Below are positions 11,964-23,261 of a stretch of DNA of 64,000 nt, piece after piece; the stretch's first letter is position 1; each line of letters begins with the position of its first letter. Source of the DNA: Antrodiella citrinella (Eukaryota > Basidiomycota > Agaricomycetes > Polyporales > Steccherinaceae); contig SGPM01000080.1 in assembly GCA_004802725.1 (NCBI GenBank), forward strand, positions 1-64,000, written 5' to 3'. Position numbers and translations under genes: made by a program. The notes below the pieces were generated by a model, which ran no database searches, was not told where the DNA came from, and saw only the letters and a list, made by a program, of their open reading frames with translations.

Positions 11964-12833
11964 TCAAACGATCACCTTGCGCGTCAAGAATTCCATCCAT
12001 TGCTGTTCACCCCAGCTGCTCTGCGGCTCCTCGGTGATCAACCCGTCCCACATCACAGTAGGAGACACGTGAATACCATTTTGCCTTCCAAATCGCACTG
12101 CAGGGTGGTGACGACCTCAGTTTCTTACTCTTTGCCCACAATACACGGAATGCAAGACTCACCGACGTATCTGATTTCCTCGCTCGTGCTAACTCCGCCA
12201 TTGCGCATGCGATGTGGTCTGAACTCGAGCAGCTTCTTCACTTCACTGGCTTTCTCCTTGCCTATCACCTCTGCTGCGAGGCCGATCAGCTTTTCACGGA
12301 CTTGGAGAGGGGTGAGGACCGAGGCTTCTTCGTCCATGTACTCCAGCTGGTGCTTCCAAAGCTATCACGATGGCCGAGCTACGTCAGGCCTTTGATTCCA
12401 CATAGTCAATCATACAGTGGCACTCACCAACAAGCAGTACGCCCACAGATGGTCCGGAGCGACACGAGCAACCTAGCGAAACCACTCCATCAACAACATG
12501 CCGGCGGGCGCACAAAAGAGCTCGGGATACTCACAGCCAGAGCAGCCTCATGCAAGAACAGCCCACTGCCGTGCCATGGCTGGAGCTGTTGCCTCAAAAT
12601 CACCTTCACTTTCCCGCCGAACTTGCCTCCAGGCGCGAACGCCGGCTTCAACACCGTCTCAATCGCCGTGCCCATCTTGGCGCTGTACGGACAAATGAAG
12701 TCCACTATACATTCAAGGTCAATTGTGTCATCCCTTTTCTTGTACGCTGGTGCTCACTGAATATATCCAGAGTGTGCGGTGCATCGTGCGCACCTGCGAC
12801 AATGAAAGGCTTCAAGTCGGGCTGGAGAGCCAT
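11964..12833 (-). CDS. DsbA-like thioredoxin-fold protein
   Basis: Five exons: 12758-12833, 12535-12704, 12428-12472, 12163-12361 and 11964-12097, giving 207 aa. The start MALQPDLKPF is chosen because it matches the family N-terminus I remember; an upstream in-frame ATG at 12899 would add 22 residues. MDFICPYSAKM holds a C-P-Y-S active site (Cys30, Ser33) directly after the first strand. KVKVILRQQLQPWHGS and LHEAALAVARV are the DsbA inserted-helix region. IHVSPTVMWDG supplies the cis-proline loop (Pro176), and the C-terminus is helical. With one catalytic Cys and no signal peptide it is more likely a cytosolic GST-kappa/DsbA-fold reductase or isomerase-like protein than a disulfide oxidase; this is inferred. 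It lies next to another GSH-type enzyme on the same strand. Confidence 0.78.
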
Positions 12834-13282
12834 GTTGTACCAAATGAAGAGAGTGTCGGGAGACAGGAGACTCTGCAGTGAGCTAAATATACTGCCCATC
12901 GTCGCGTTATACTCATGTGTTGGTCCCCCCTATGTCGCTCTGAACAATGACTAAGACTGCAAGCGTAAGCAGCGTCGACTCTTGGAATCAAGCCTGGAAA
13001 CTGGTATGGATATCTTTCTGCTCATTATCTACACCACTAGTGTCATGCTATTCTGGACTCCTCTTGTTCTTTCCCAGAATCTGAAAAGACTCTAGTCACT
13101 GAACTACGACTTATGTTGTGACTAAATCCGATTTATGAACTATTTGAAAGTGGGGATGGCCTTCGCGGAAACGGCATGATGGTTCAAAATTCCAACCGCG
13201 CAACTGTATTGCATGCTACTGCTTACAGTGCCGTGATCGTTCGATATCACAGTAAATATATGTCGTCATCCGAGTTCTGCTC
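12834..13282. other. Intergenic
   Basis: 449 bp; no exon or repeat recognised. Confidence 0.5.
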
Positions 13283-14652
13283 TCACTCATGCTCAGGCTC
13301 AGGCTCGAGGGTGGGGTTGTGCATGGCACACCCATCCCCGACACAATGCCTCTTGATGACCGCCCTCGCCGCCATCCGTGGGACCAACGCCCGTTTGAGC
13401 ACCTCAACGCATCCGCACCTCACCTGAGCGTGGTCCGGGATCTCATCTGGGAGACACAAGTTGAAGTGTGTAAGGAAGGGGTAGTGGCGAGAGAGCGCGT
13501 CGTCCACAGCGTTCCACGTCTCCGGAGTGTGCTCCGCCCAGTCCCAGGTGAGAGAGCCGACGTGGACCGGTCCGCCGTAAACCCGCCGGAGGAAAGGACA
13601 GGGAGAGCGTGCGATACTGCGGCGATGAACGACACGGCTGAAAGTCCCAATCCGAGGTAATACAGCATCAACTTAGGGCCTTTCCCGGGTCGTATGTGTC
13701 AGATTGTGACGTAGATTCAGAGACCATAACATAGGGAGGATGTAAGACGTACCCGGGATACCCCCATGCATCTTGACGAACAGCCCCTTCATGACGATTA
13801 TGTCTATCCTGACGCCCTTTTCCGGCTGCACCGCGCGGGGATGCAAGCGTCGGAACATCTCGCAGAGGCGAGCCCACCCGCGGACGTGCTGCAGTGTGAA
13901 GTGATCCGCCGGCGCGTTGAGACTCGATGCCTCATCTTGGAATACCGAAAGATACAGTTCTCTGAGATTCCGACAAGCCAAAATCCAGCCAGAGGGGGCG
14001 TTGATCAGCTCCGTATGTGACGCGAAGCGTATGTTTATCTCCGTGAGCCACGGGTTGGTGCGGGGAGACGCGTTGTCCGCGAACGCGCCGTTAGATATGG
14101 GGAACGAGAGGGGACATTAGGTGATGTCCATCAACGTTGCTTGGGTCTCATAGGCCAGGCGTGCTACCTGGGAGAAGTGCTGGAATGAAACACGTGTAAA
14201 ACTGAGCGAGGCATTGTCAGAGAGCTTGAAGGTGGAATACAGTTTGTAGAGGTGTGCCAAGTCAAGGTCATATAATTGGAGGATGTGAAGGTTTGGGAGT
14301 CTGGGCAGAGAGGATAGGACGTAAGCAACCCATGAGTCGTCGATGGAAGTCCCGTCGCAGTTTTCTTCGCGCCCATAGATGTAAAGCCACATCAGTTTGG
14401 ATGCAAAGTGAGGAGAGGCAGCGAAGAAGCGGGACAGAGATGCCACGTCCTGACGAGAGCGAAGGTGGATCTGGGTAGGGCTCAATTGAAAACGACATCG
14501 AGTGAGCCACGCGCGACAGACGAGGGCGCAGCGGACGAGCGAGTGACGGTCGATGGCAGACAGTCCATCGTCTGCGTTGTGTCGATGATCCACTCGCGGA
14601 CCTCGACAGGGAGCCGAGGATAAGGTGGAATCGAAGACTCGACAGTGTCCAT
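13283..14652 (-). pseudogene. F-box/LRR-type gene with frameshift and in-frame stop
   Basis: Coding similarity runs from ATG 14652 to a TGA at 13283, with one plausible 81-nt intron (13672-13752). The N-terminus (LPVEVREWIID, then RCALVCRAWLTRCRFQL) is the basidiomycete F-box signature. The middle has leucine-rich motifs (LSSLPRLPNLHILQLYDLDL). The end (VEVLKRALVPRMAARAVI) is typical of these proteins' C-terminus. Two lesions are visible. About residue 21 the frame shifts by one missing base, between EWII and HNADDG. At 14117-14119 a TAA interrupts an otherwise continuous frame (LMDIT, stop, then CPLSFPISNG). No GT-AG pair removes the stop. Intact members would be SCF ubiquitin-ligase adaptors. 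Two independent lesions make decay more likely than a sequencing error. Confidence 0.7.
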
Positions 14653-15267
14653 GGTCGTGATTAGTGTTTGACTCTCAAACGTGCTGCTCAAGTTTGAAGA
14701 GATTCAAGATACAACGTGCCGTCCAGTACCTCTGGTCAGATGTACTCTGAGGACAGGGAAGCACTACACATGAGCATATCGTGTGTTAGATTGAACAATG
14801 AATATCGTGCTGAGAGGTACCTCGCTATAGTATTTGCTGTGCCAGATGTATATGCTGAGATCCTGCAATTGAGTGTTATTTAATCATGGGCGGCGTAATA
14901 CAAAGCACGAGGCTACTGCAACATCGCAGTGGTATATGATGACTTTGTACACTCCAACCCGTCGATCTTCAAGTTTTGTGAAGGAAAAGAATTAGATGCT
15001 CGTATAAAGAGATGTCGTTGTCTCCGACAAGTCAGGAGGAGAGAGTGAGAAACAGCGCCGGTCGACACGCCCAGTGACTTTGGCAGGATTGATCGACAGC
15101 CCGAAAGCGGCAGTAATTGTGTCTTGTTCCTCAGCCACCGAGTTTGATGAAAATGTCGGATACTTTGGGTCAGGGCATGGGCCTTTGGCAGTGCACTCGA
15201 CCAACGACCCTCCCAGGATTCTCTCTCTTCTCCTGACTCATCGTCGTCGTCGTCGTGCCAAGCAGCC
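14653..15267. other. Divergent intergenic with (TCG)n run
   Basis: 615 bp between an F-box relic (-) and a membrane-protein gene (+). A short TCG trinucleotide run (15241-15256) lies just before the plus-strand start. No exon is supported. Confidence 0.5.
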
Positions 15268-15848
15268 ATGTCCGTAGAGTACGATGAGCGACTCCTTGCA
15301 AGCGCGCCGGCCGCCACGCGCAAAGAGAGACAGGTATGTAGTACTCATCTCTTGAACGAGTCACACCATCTATAACATTATCTTTCATATTCCAGGAAGG
15401 CTACAACATCGACCTTCTCGACAATGGCCGTGGCGCACCTACTTCTGGCAGCTCGACGCCACCCGTTCTAGCTCCCAACGAAGACTACGCCGAGAACGGT
15501 CTCCCCGCCAAGGAAGTCACACCGCGATACGCCTCCGCAACGACACCGTGGTACAAGACGAAGAAGGGTCTCATCATCCTGTTCGTCGCCGCCATCGTCA
15601 TCATCGCTGCAGTCGTGGGAGGGGCGGTGGGTGGGACCGTGGGCAAGCACAAGAACAACGGCAGTAGCAGTGATGCGAGTGGTGGTGGGACAGCGTCGGG
15701 AGGTGATGGAGGCGTGTCGGCAGGAGATGGGCCTGCGGGTGCTGCAGGCGCAGAACCAGCCAACAACCACTCTGCGTCGTCTCCGTCTTCTAGTACGACA
15801 CCGCCAGCGAGTGCGACAGGTGCCAATCCTGGAAGCATCGGCCCGTGA
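15268..15848 (+). CDS. Small single-pass membrane protein, function unknown
   Basis: Two exons, 15268-15333 and 15396-15848, with a 62-nt intron in phase 0, give 172 aa. The N-terminal about 78 residues are polar, with a cluster of prolines and acidic residues. One hydrophobic helix follows (residues about 80-98, LIILFVAAIVIIAAVV), ending in a Gly-rich stretch and Lys/His. The remaining about 70 residues are Gly/Ser/Ala/Thr-rich and look disordered and probably O-glycosylated. There is no signal peptide, so a type II orientation (N-terminus cytosolic) is likely. Some basidiomycete cell-wall hydrolases carry a similar N-terminal anchor, but no catalytic domain follows the stop. The protein may be a truncated anchor, or a further exon may be spliced from about 15801; I could not confirm this. 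Confidence 0.6.
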
Positions 15849-18800
15849 TTGTCGGACTGGCTGTGGGTCTTTTCCAGTCACCTTGCGTGTGCGTACTGAC
15901 GACGCTGCAGATTGTTCTTGTGTTTGGATTTCTAAGATGTCTGGGTTTCATGTTCACGACTGCTTGTATTTCATGGTGATTAAGGAATATTCATACCCTG
16001 ATCTGGTCGGATATTCCTTGCACATTGGATGTATGTTCGAATGCTACACCTGTCTTCCATGTCTTGAAGTCGATCAGACTGTAGCTCTGCTTTCAGCAAG
16101 TCATTCATAATCGCCACCACCACACTTGTAGTGCCTTGTCCAATTGTCCAAGAGCTATCCAAACGATACTCTAGGCCTTATGTTCTAAGTCACCCAATGG
16201 GTCTTCATTTCGGGGAATAGGAAAGCAAGTATGTCCGTCTCCTAGTCGTGTATATCTGCATTTTTTCTGAACGTTTTGCCAACAGGAAGTCTTTGCAAGT
16301 CTCAACGTGACCCACAAGGGAAGATTGGTGTGATCGCGCCACAAGTTAACGTTGTACCCATGTCAGAGCACCGATCACACCGATCATGCAAAGTCCTTCT
16401 CCTTGAGGCAGTTGGACAACAATCGTCAGCTCGTCTTCCTGAACACTACGGCAAAGGGCCGCGTCTGAATCACTTCGAGACCGAGTGCGGACTCCACCTC
16501 CCTATGGGTTACGCCTTGAAGCCGGTCGCACTCATGTCCTGCATTCAGCAGTCTGATGTTTTGCTACCAGCCCCGCGTCGACGATTTTTACGTTTGTAGC
16601 GTTTTCAAGGCCCTCGCAGGACGACGGCTGTTCGTCCGAACGATGTTTTCGCAGTACGGCACAAGGATTCTGTCTACGTACTACTTCGTCCAATACACAG
16701 GTTTTTGCTTCGGAGACTGCAAGCAGAAATTCAAGCTCGTACGTCCACTCGTCTACGTACCTGCAATTATCGTCTTGTTTAACGTTTTGGTGATTACAGT
16801 CAGCGTCGTTCCTTTTGAACTCCCCGCATTACGTTGGTCGATATGCACTCGCCCTTGTCACGTGGTGTTGGGCGCAAGTTTGGCCTGCCGCTTGACGTCA
16901 GTATCTGGTGTCAATATTGATAAACAGCATGTGAGCTTTTTTGTCATTCTCGCCTCACTATCGTCTCAATACCATTGCTCATCAAGACGTACGAACGATA
17001 GCTACCAAGCTAGAACCTCAGCCTACATGTGCACCACAAGTACAGTCACGCAGCGCATGCACCACCATGTGGACTCGCATGTACTCGAGGTTATCCCAAG
17101 CGAAGTCCTTGACTCTTCTCACCCTCCTTCTTATTTTCCTAAGTTCCCGAGCCAAGGCCCCAACCGTCCAGAAGTTAAGCGCATCACCGAGAAGTCATCG
17201 AGATGCATGCGGGTACTGCTGTACGCTCAATCTGCATCCCTCAATACAAGCACCGGGGTCGTTCAATTGATTCCTGTCATTGAAAGGTGATAGGGTTACT
17301 GTTACCCCGTACCTTGGCCAAGCCATTTCTCGTTCTCTTTTTCCGACGTTGTCCAATGTCCAATGTCTTGGCTTACTGACTGTATGACCATCATTCTAGT
17401 GCTGAGGAGCTCGAGAGTATCTTTTCAATAGCCCTCAGTTGCAAATCCTTGTCGGTGCCGCACTCGCCGCTCATGTGGACATGCACGCCATAACGTAATA
17501 TGATCCTACAGCATACGCTACCTTAACGACCCCAAACCCTCTGTTCAATCGTCAATCACGCTATGTATGCACAATGATTGAAACCGTGTTCTAGGTTGGA
17601 TTTGCGTTCCATAAAACTCCACACTACATCCCGGCACCGTGACCACCCAGAGTAGGCTGAGTATCTGTCCCGGTACCGGTGTCCGTTCATCGGTATATAT
17701 CCCTTCAACGTGCACTATACGGACATCATATTGCCCGCCGTATCCGTGTTATCCGTATACGCCCCGACGTAGGGGTACACTATCCTCTGAGAGCCCATCC
17801 TCTTAACCTCACTCCTCCGTCGGGTCCGAACCGAGGCTGAGGATAGAATCGCACGACCCTCGCCTGGCACCCCATGTACATCTATCTGAACCGGCGTGTT
17901 TACCGCTCCTCGAACGCTGAGTCAGTGAACACCACCTGCAAACGGGATCGGAGAAGTAGACAACGAGGTACATCCGCTCGCACGAACAAGGAAAAGTCGA
18001 GGTATGCGCAGTGAGGTGAGGCACATGTACTACAATTACCCACCAAAGACATCCGCATCTGCAGCTGCGTGGGGGCAAGCTAAAATAGAGTCTGTGTAGT
18101 GTACAGTGTGGACATGTGGATGTCGTGGTAACAACTGGGCTTATGAGAGGCTTGAATTGAGAGGAAAGTGAAGAGAGATCATGCGTGAAAACAAAATGCT
18201 TGTGAGTCTTTCCTCTATTCTGAACAAGAGAGATACAGAATCCATCGGAAGGCGTGGGGGAGAGACGAGGGGTGGGGGACGGGATAGGACGTGGGGAGAG
18301 GGGGAGGAGGGTCATGTGTGGGCGTAAATAGCGTCGGTAGAAAATAGCCTGTGTGGAGAGGAACCACGAACAGAAGAAACGTCAGTTCAGGTGCAGTTCC
18401 GCCCGGAGAGAGTGAGAGCAAAGAGATAGCAAGAACGCAAAAGCACCCAACACCCAACACCGACACGAGAAGAAAGGTGTCAGGGAGCATCTCATAGCAG
18501 ACACGAATTGGAAATGCGAACTGAAAAGGACGGGGACGAGCGGCGGGTGGCGGGGACGACCCAAGGACGTGTTTCCGGGAGGTGAGAAACCAGGGACGAC
18601 GCCTGGTGAGGTGAATGAGAGATGGTCCCAGTGGATGGGATGATGGTGAGAGAAAGCCTGGAACGGGCCATGTCACGAGGCAGCGGCGCTCGGGCAAGTC
18701 GAAAGCGGTGGGAAGTGTGGGTCCCACACACACGCCATGCCTCTGATGCTTAGCATCCCTGGTCAAGGCGGTGGAGTGCGGACGTGATATGGCAACTCTG

Positions 18801-18982
18801 CACAGCGCTACGACATGTCCTCGATGCGATGATCGGTGGAGAGGGAGACGTCAACGCAGACGAAATTCGTTGACGGACAAGGACGACAATGAAGGCAGGC
18901 GAAAGCAAAAATAAGAGAGCAAAAGGTGGAGAGGATGGGACTTACCAATAATTGAACATTTAATGTACTCTCATCCAGCAAT
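15849..18982. other. 3.1-kb region without supported gene
   Basis: A plus-strand frame at 16556-17290 (244 codons, ATG start) stays open, but it has no recognisable domain, no splice support and unconvincing composition. 17800-18770 is purine-rich on plus, leaving long minus-strand frames of low complexity. The 18.2-18.9 kb part is probably the 3' flank of the minus-strand gene ending at 18983. No RNA gene is seen. Confidence 0.45.
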
Positions 18983-21549
18983 TCAGCTCGCTGGAGCGTC
19001 ACCGCCGACCTGCCCTGATATCCGCAGCTGCTCCTGCGCTTCTCTTTCAGCCTCAATCACCTCCGAAGGCGGAGGTATTGACGGGGGGATCTCCGATGCA
19101 GACGACGGAGGTCTATTTGAAATCCCAGTTGACTCTCTATCTGATGGCGTTGAACCAGAACCAGAGTCTGTTGTCTGAGCTTCCACCGTATGTAACGAGG
19201 AAGCTCGCAAAGAGCTGGGCCGGCCTTGTCGTAGACTAGACTGACTGGCCCGTATGGACACGGGTCGTGATGAGCTGCCATTGGTTTGTGGTGGAGGTGG
19301 AGGTTGGGAACTTGCGGACGATTCGTCAATCAGAGGTTCTTCCTGGATTCCTTGCTCTGCCAACGTCGCACGACTCGATCGTCGTGACGGTTGTGCACGC
19401 AATTGCGCGAGGTACGCCGCGGAGTGAGAAGCAAGCGCCGCTGGGACGTGCTCAGTTGAGCAAAGATCGCGGGTACAGGTGACGCAATAGCGATACCAAA
19501 TGAAGGAGGTGGGGCATGGTACCCATACCCATCCTCCGATTCCGGTGGTGGCGTGGGTGGTGGGCGGTCTGCATACGATGCGTCTCCCGACCGATTCGTG
19601 TTCCACGACGTCGACGCGAGCGGTGTGTGAACGGGGCTGACAGAGGTCAGCAGAGGCGTGGTTACCTCAGCACTGTCCGGGGACACCGGCGGTAGATACG
19701 GAGGCGGTGCAGCTGGCATCGTCCCGGGGAAGTATCGCGGGACAAACGGTGCTGGCCCTTGCATGGGCGGCCCATCCTCTGAGGCATCTGTGTGGAATGA
19801 GTCCCTAAAGTTCTGCGCGTGTTCGCCGGTTTCGCGGAGACGGCGATCACGGCGTTTCGCAAGGATGCGACGACGATAGATGGAGAATGCCAGCGAGAGC
19901 GAAAGAACCGCGAGGAGTCCAACAGATCCACCTACTGCTCCAGCGAAAGTCGCGATGTTATGCGATTTGGTAGCAGTCGCAGATACGCTGGGTGAGGGTG
20001 CAGACGATGCCATCGTAGATGATACGTTTCAGAGTGAACGTCGTTGAGAGTAGGAAGGAGAGTTGAGGAGTTGGCCAGTGTTGTATCAACGTGAAGGTAG
20101 AGAGGGGGAAAGTAAAGGGAGGAAGTCAACCCACGTACGAATAGCAAGTTCAGATTAAGGAGCGAATCATAACCAAGAGTACGAGCGTCGCACGTAGAAG
20201 CACCGGAGGACGTAGGAAGATTTGAGGAGCGAATGGGAGTAAAGAAATGATCAGCCAATTGAATCACGAACCCGAAGTATAAGCGGAATTTATACGCACC
20301 TGGTCGAGCTCGCGCTTGGCCCAGTGGATCCCGCACCAGAAATACTAGTCGGCGAGGCACCAACCGATGAGGTTGACACATCATTTTCTGTGCTGTTCCC
20401 ACCGTTTGCAAAGCTATCATCTTGCGAATATACGATATAGTCCAGTAGAAACACTGAGTCGGGTCCAACGTCAATCTCAAGTGAGTGAAAACCTTCCGGT
20501 AAACCGGATCGCGAATAAACCAAAGCATTGGGCGTGTAGGCAGTGGATGCCGCAGATGCAGCGCTCGCAGTCGCAGATTCTGAACCGGTGTGGCTGTATT
20601 GTCCATCTGTCGCAGAATCAAGGTTGAAGGTGAGATTGACGAAAGTCGGCGTGGCGTTCGCTTGAGCAGCGAATAACGGGATCAACGCGTATACATATAC
20701 GGCAGAACCTGTAACCATTGAAATGAGTAAAGTCAATCGGAGAACACCGATCATACAATCACACTTCGAGGCTCCAGCCTCCATGACATTATGCGCCGAA
20801 GAACCAGACGAAGGACAGATAGCAATAGGTTACCACAGGGAGTTTTAGACGCACCGGTGAAATTAAACTGCGCGAAGACAGGCTGGTCCTTGAAGCCCGA
20901 GTCGTCGCTATCGAAATTTGGAGTAAAGAAAGGATTGTTGTCGTTATCTTGTCGTTCTTGCAAAGCCATGCGACCCTCAACCTGGTCCGACACGTCTCGT
21001 CTCGACTTTCCTCCGTTGTCCTTGTCTTTACCTGAATCTGCGTCTTTGCCCTGGTCATCGGAATCACCATGGTCGTCCGCGTCACCACCTTTGGGAGAAG
21101 AAGACGGCGTTGGGGGTGGTGGTGGTGGCGATGATGACGTCGGTTTTGCTGCAGTGTCATCGGCATCAGAACCAGCCGAATCATCTCCATCTACGGTTGG
21201 TATTATGTGTATTCCTTCATGCCATGTACTTTGGTATGCCAGGTCCTGGAGGGGAATGAGACATCCGGTACACGGAATGTCGGAAGGGTGCCAAGAAGTA
21301 GCAGGGAGAAATGTGATTTGCGAAGAAGCATCGTCAACCGTGACGTTGGTGAACATGGCCGACGCAAACAGTTGCGATCGAAAAGACCGCCGCCACGGCG
21401 ACGGGTCGAGGCATATAAGGGCTAGAAGTAGCAACGCGGCTGGCACGGAAGATCGTCTGAGGAATAAAAGTCGAATGAACTCGAGTGTAGTACTAATAAC
21501 TGGATTCAACGACGCACCTCATGTTGCACAAGAACCAAGCCGTATTCAT
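18983..21549 (-). CDS. Ser/Pro-rich single-pass membrane protein, basidiomycete family
   Basis: Five exons: 21518-21549, 20855-21456, 20300-20708, 19497-19987 and 18983-19440, giving 663 aa. Phases close at every junction. The start MNTAWFLCNM lies before intron 1, followed by a signal-anchor (VPAALLLLALICL). The ectodomain holds VTVDDASSQITFLPATSWHP, a conserved C-x2-C, an acidic Pro/Ser linker, and the block NFTGSAVYVYALIPLF with LPEGFHSLEIDVGPDSVFLL, DYIVYSQDD. This looks like a jelly-roll-like module repeated across basidiomycete genomes in uncharacterised proteins. A membrane helix (about residues 362-384, FAGAVGGSVGLLAVLSLSLA) is followed by RRR and a long Pro/Ser-rich cytoplasmic tail. 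The layout resembles a cell-surface sensor or adhesion protein; this is inferred. Two introns are long for this window (146 and 312 nt); the 312-nt one is accepted because phase and the T-S-V-S linker are continuous across it. Confidence 0.72.
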
Positions 21550-21759
21550 GTGCAAGTTTGATCTGCCTCGGTCGATTTCAGTGCATCCAACCGGCAAGCA
21601 ATCGCCACTTGACAACAGCAGGAGCAGCTTGTGGAGATGAGGAGAACGAAAGGCGAAAAGAAGCCGGATGGTATGAAGGTTTTAAGAGAGTTTTTCGCTA
21701 ACAACCGATGCGTAGTCAAGAAGCTCCACTAGCACCGTTTGTTCGAGGTGCGTGAGGAT

Positions 21760-22719
21760 TTACACTATCAGTCGTGAGTTCACCGGCGGGACAGTGATCC
21801 TTCGTTTCAAGCGCCACGTGCAGAATGAATAAGTTGAGTGTGAGAGGTCGGAACACAGACCGCCCCTGCACGAAGAGACCGGACTGGTAATAATGGGAGC
21901 CGGCATGAGAAGATACGTCGGTTCATCCATGTTCATCATCATAGACACAGTGAAGCCCACTGAAGACCAGGCCTGCCAGATACGAACCAGGGATATGGTA
22001 GATGACGGTGGTTCCAAGAATGGACAGCAGCGGGACGACGGTAAGGGCTGTGGTAAACACTGGCATCCCAGGGCATCCCTCATACCATGGGCCGGGGTCA
22101 TCATTCAGCTACAGCGAGGCATGACCAATAGACATTATGTCTGCGAGTCAAGAGTGTCAGATCTTGAATATTCCCAAGCAAAAATCAAAACGCACCTTGA
22201 AAAGCACTGCGCTTCTCACGAACCCGCAGGACTCTAGTGTTCCCATCGCGCTGTCTCTCATGTACCAAAAGTTGGAAGTCAAGAAGGCAGTACCTACTAC
22301 AGCGGCGAGTGATAGACGTTGGTCAAGCCTAAAAATCGTATAGCCATAGTTCCAGCACCAGCACGACCCAAGAAACAACCTCCCAAACATCGCTCTGATG
22401 GTGCCACATTGCGTTTGACCAAATGCAAGATACACTGCTTGACCCCCGGTGATTGGAAGCACCCCATGTCGGACGAGAAGAGTGATTGAACAGGTAATGG
22501 TGAAATAGACTCGACGAATGTGCGCACTTTTCCGAGAACGGTGAGTGAAAACTCAATCGACGTGAACGCCAAGCATCCCGCAGCATTAGGAACAAAGTAG
22601 ATCTATGCAAAAAATCAGAACAGCGAAGAATTATGTGGGAGACGTCGATCTTGCTGTGAAATTGTCGTGTTTGAGCATGGGCAAGAAGAGTAGCTTGCAA
22701 CTTCAAGGTCGACGTCCAT
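21760..22719 (-). pseudogene. Relic of a multi-pass membrane protein gene
   Basis: Hydrophobic coding-like segments lie in order on the minus strand but in different frames with stops between them. From ATG 22719 comes MDVDLEVASYSS; then IYFVPNAAGCLAFTSIEF; then YFTITCSITLLVRHGVLP and FLTSNFWYMRDSAMG, ending GFVRSAVLFK before a GTGCGT donor. HNVYWSCLAVAE follows, and finally ALTVVPLLSILGTTVIYHI and GSYLAGLVFSGLHCVY. The spacing suggests 5-7 membrane helices. No single spliced frame could be built without at least one frameshift, so I call it a decayed gene. The family is not identified. Unrecognised short introns could rescue part of it. Confidence 0.35.
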
Positions 22720-23261
22720 GGTCGAAGTTTTATTCATGATAAGTTAGTTTTATTATTTAAAGACCAGTAATGTAACATAGAATTTGTGATATTGCTTACA
22801 ACATACTTTTATTTAGTATCAAGTTCAAACTTCATATTGTAGTACTAACCTGATATTATTTCGGCGCTCATCTCAGCCGCTTTGATTCTGCGGCCACTCA
22901 AGATCTTCCACTGGCAAGTCGATTTCATGAAAGGTAAAACGCTGATACCTCTCGGAATCTCTCTGGTAAATGCAGTAATTTACACGAGTATACAGGACAC
23001 CTAACTGTTGCTGCAACACATTGTCAGTAACATACATCATTGTGGATCTCTGACGTTCTCACCGGTTGAACAGCAAGTAACTCGCGGGGGAGGCCGATAT
23101 ATCTCCCCTGACCATATAATCCTCATATTGGATATTCTTGTCTGTGATCTTTACGGACCCCGACCGCTCCCACCTATTCCCATCTACAACGCATGCGCGG
23201 GCATCAAGTGCAATACAGATAAGTTCGCCGCGTCCACCTCACGACTGTCACTTCAGATCCT
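22720..23261. other. AT-rich intergenic tract
   Basis: About 22730-22870 is markedly AT-rich (runs such as TTTATTATTTAAAG), unlike the surrounding sequence. The rest is the upstream region of VPS36. No gene. Confidence 0.5.

Noticed and set aside
17035..17240. Short Cys-containing frame considered as a hydrophobin
   Set aside because: The eight-cysteine hydrophobin spacing (including the two CC doublets) is absent.
16556..17290. 244-codon plus-strand open frame with hydrophobic stretches
   Set aside because: No recognisable domain, no neighbouring splice sites that improve it, and a residue pattern unlike real membrane proteins. A chance frame of this size is expected in 64 kb.
17809..18766. 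Long minus-strand frames rich in Pro, Ser and Leu
   Set aside because: They arise from a purine-rich, low-complexity plus strand with few stops; no start context or domain.
20791..21561. 256-codon plus-strand frame opposite the Ser/Pro-rich membrane gene
   Set aside because: Antisense shadow of a repetitive acidic/Pro coding region, while the minus strand gives a fully phased spliced gene.
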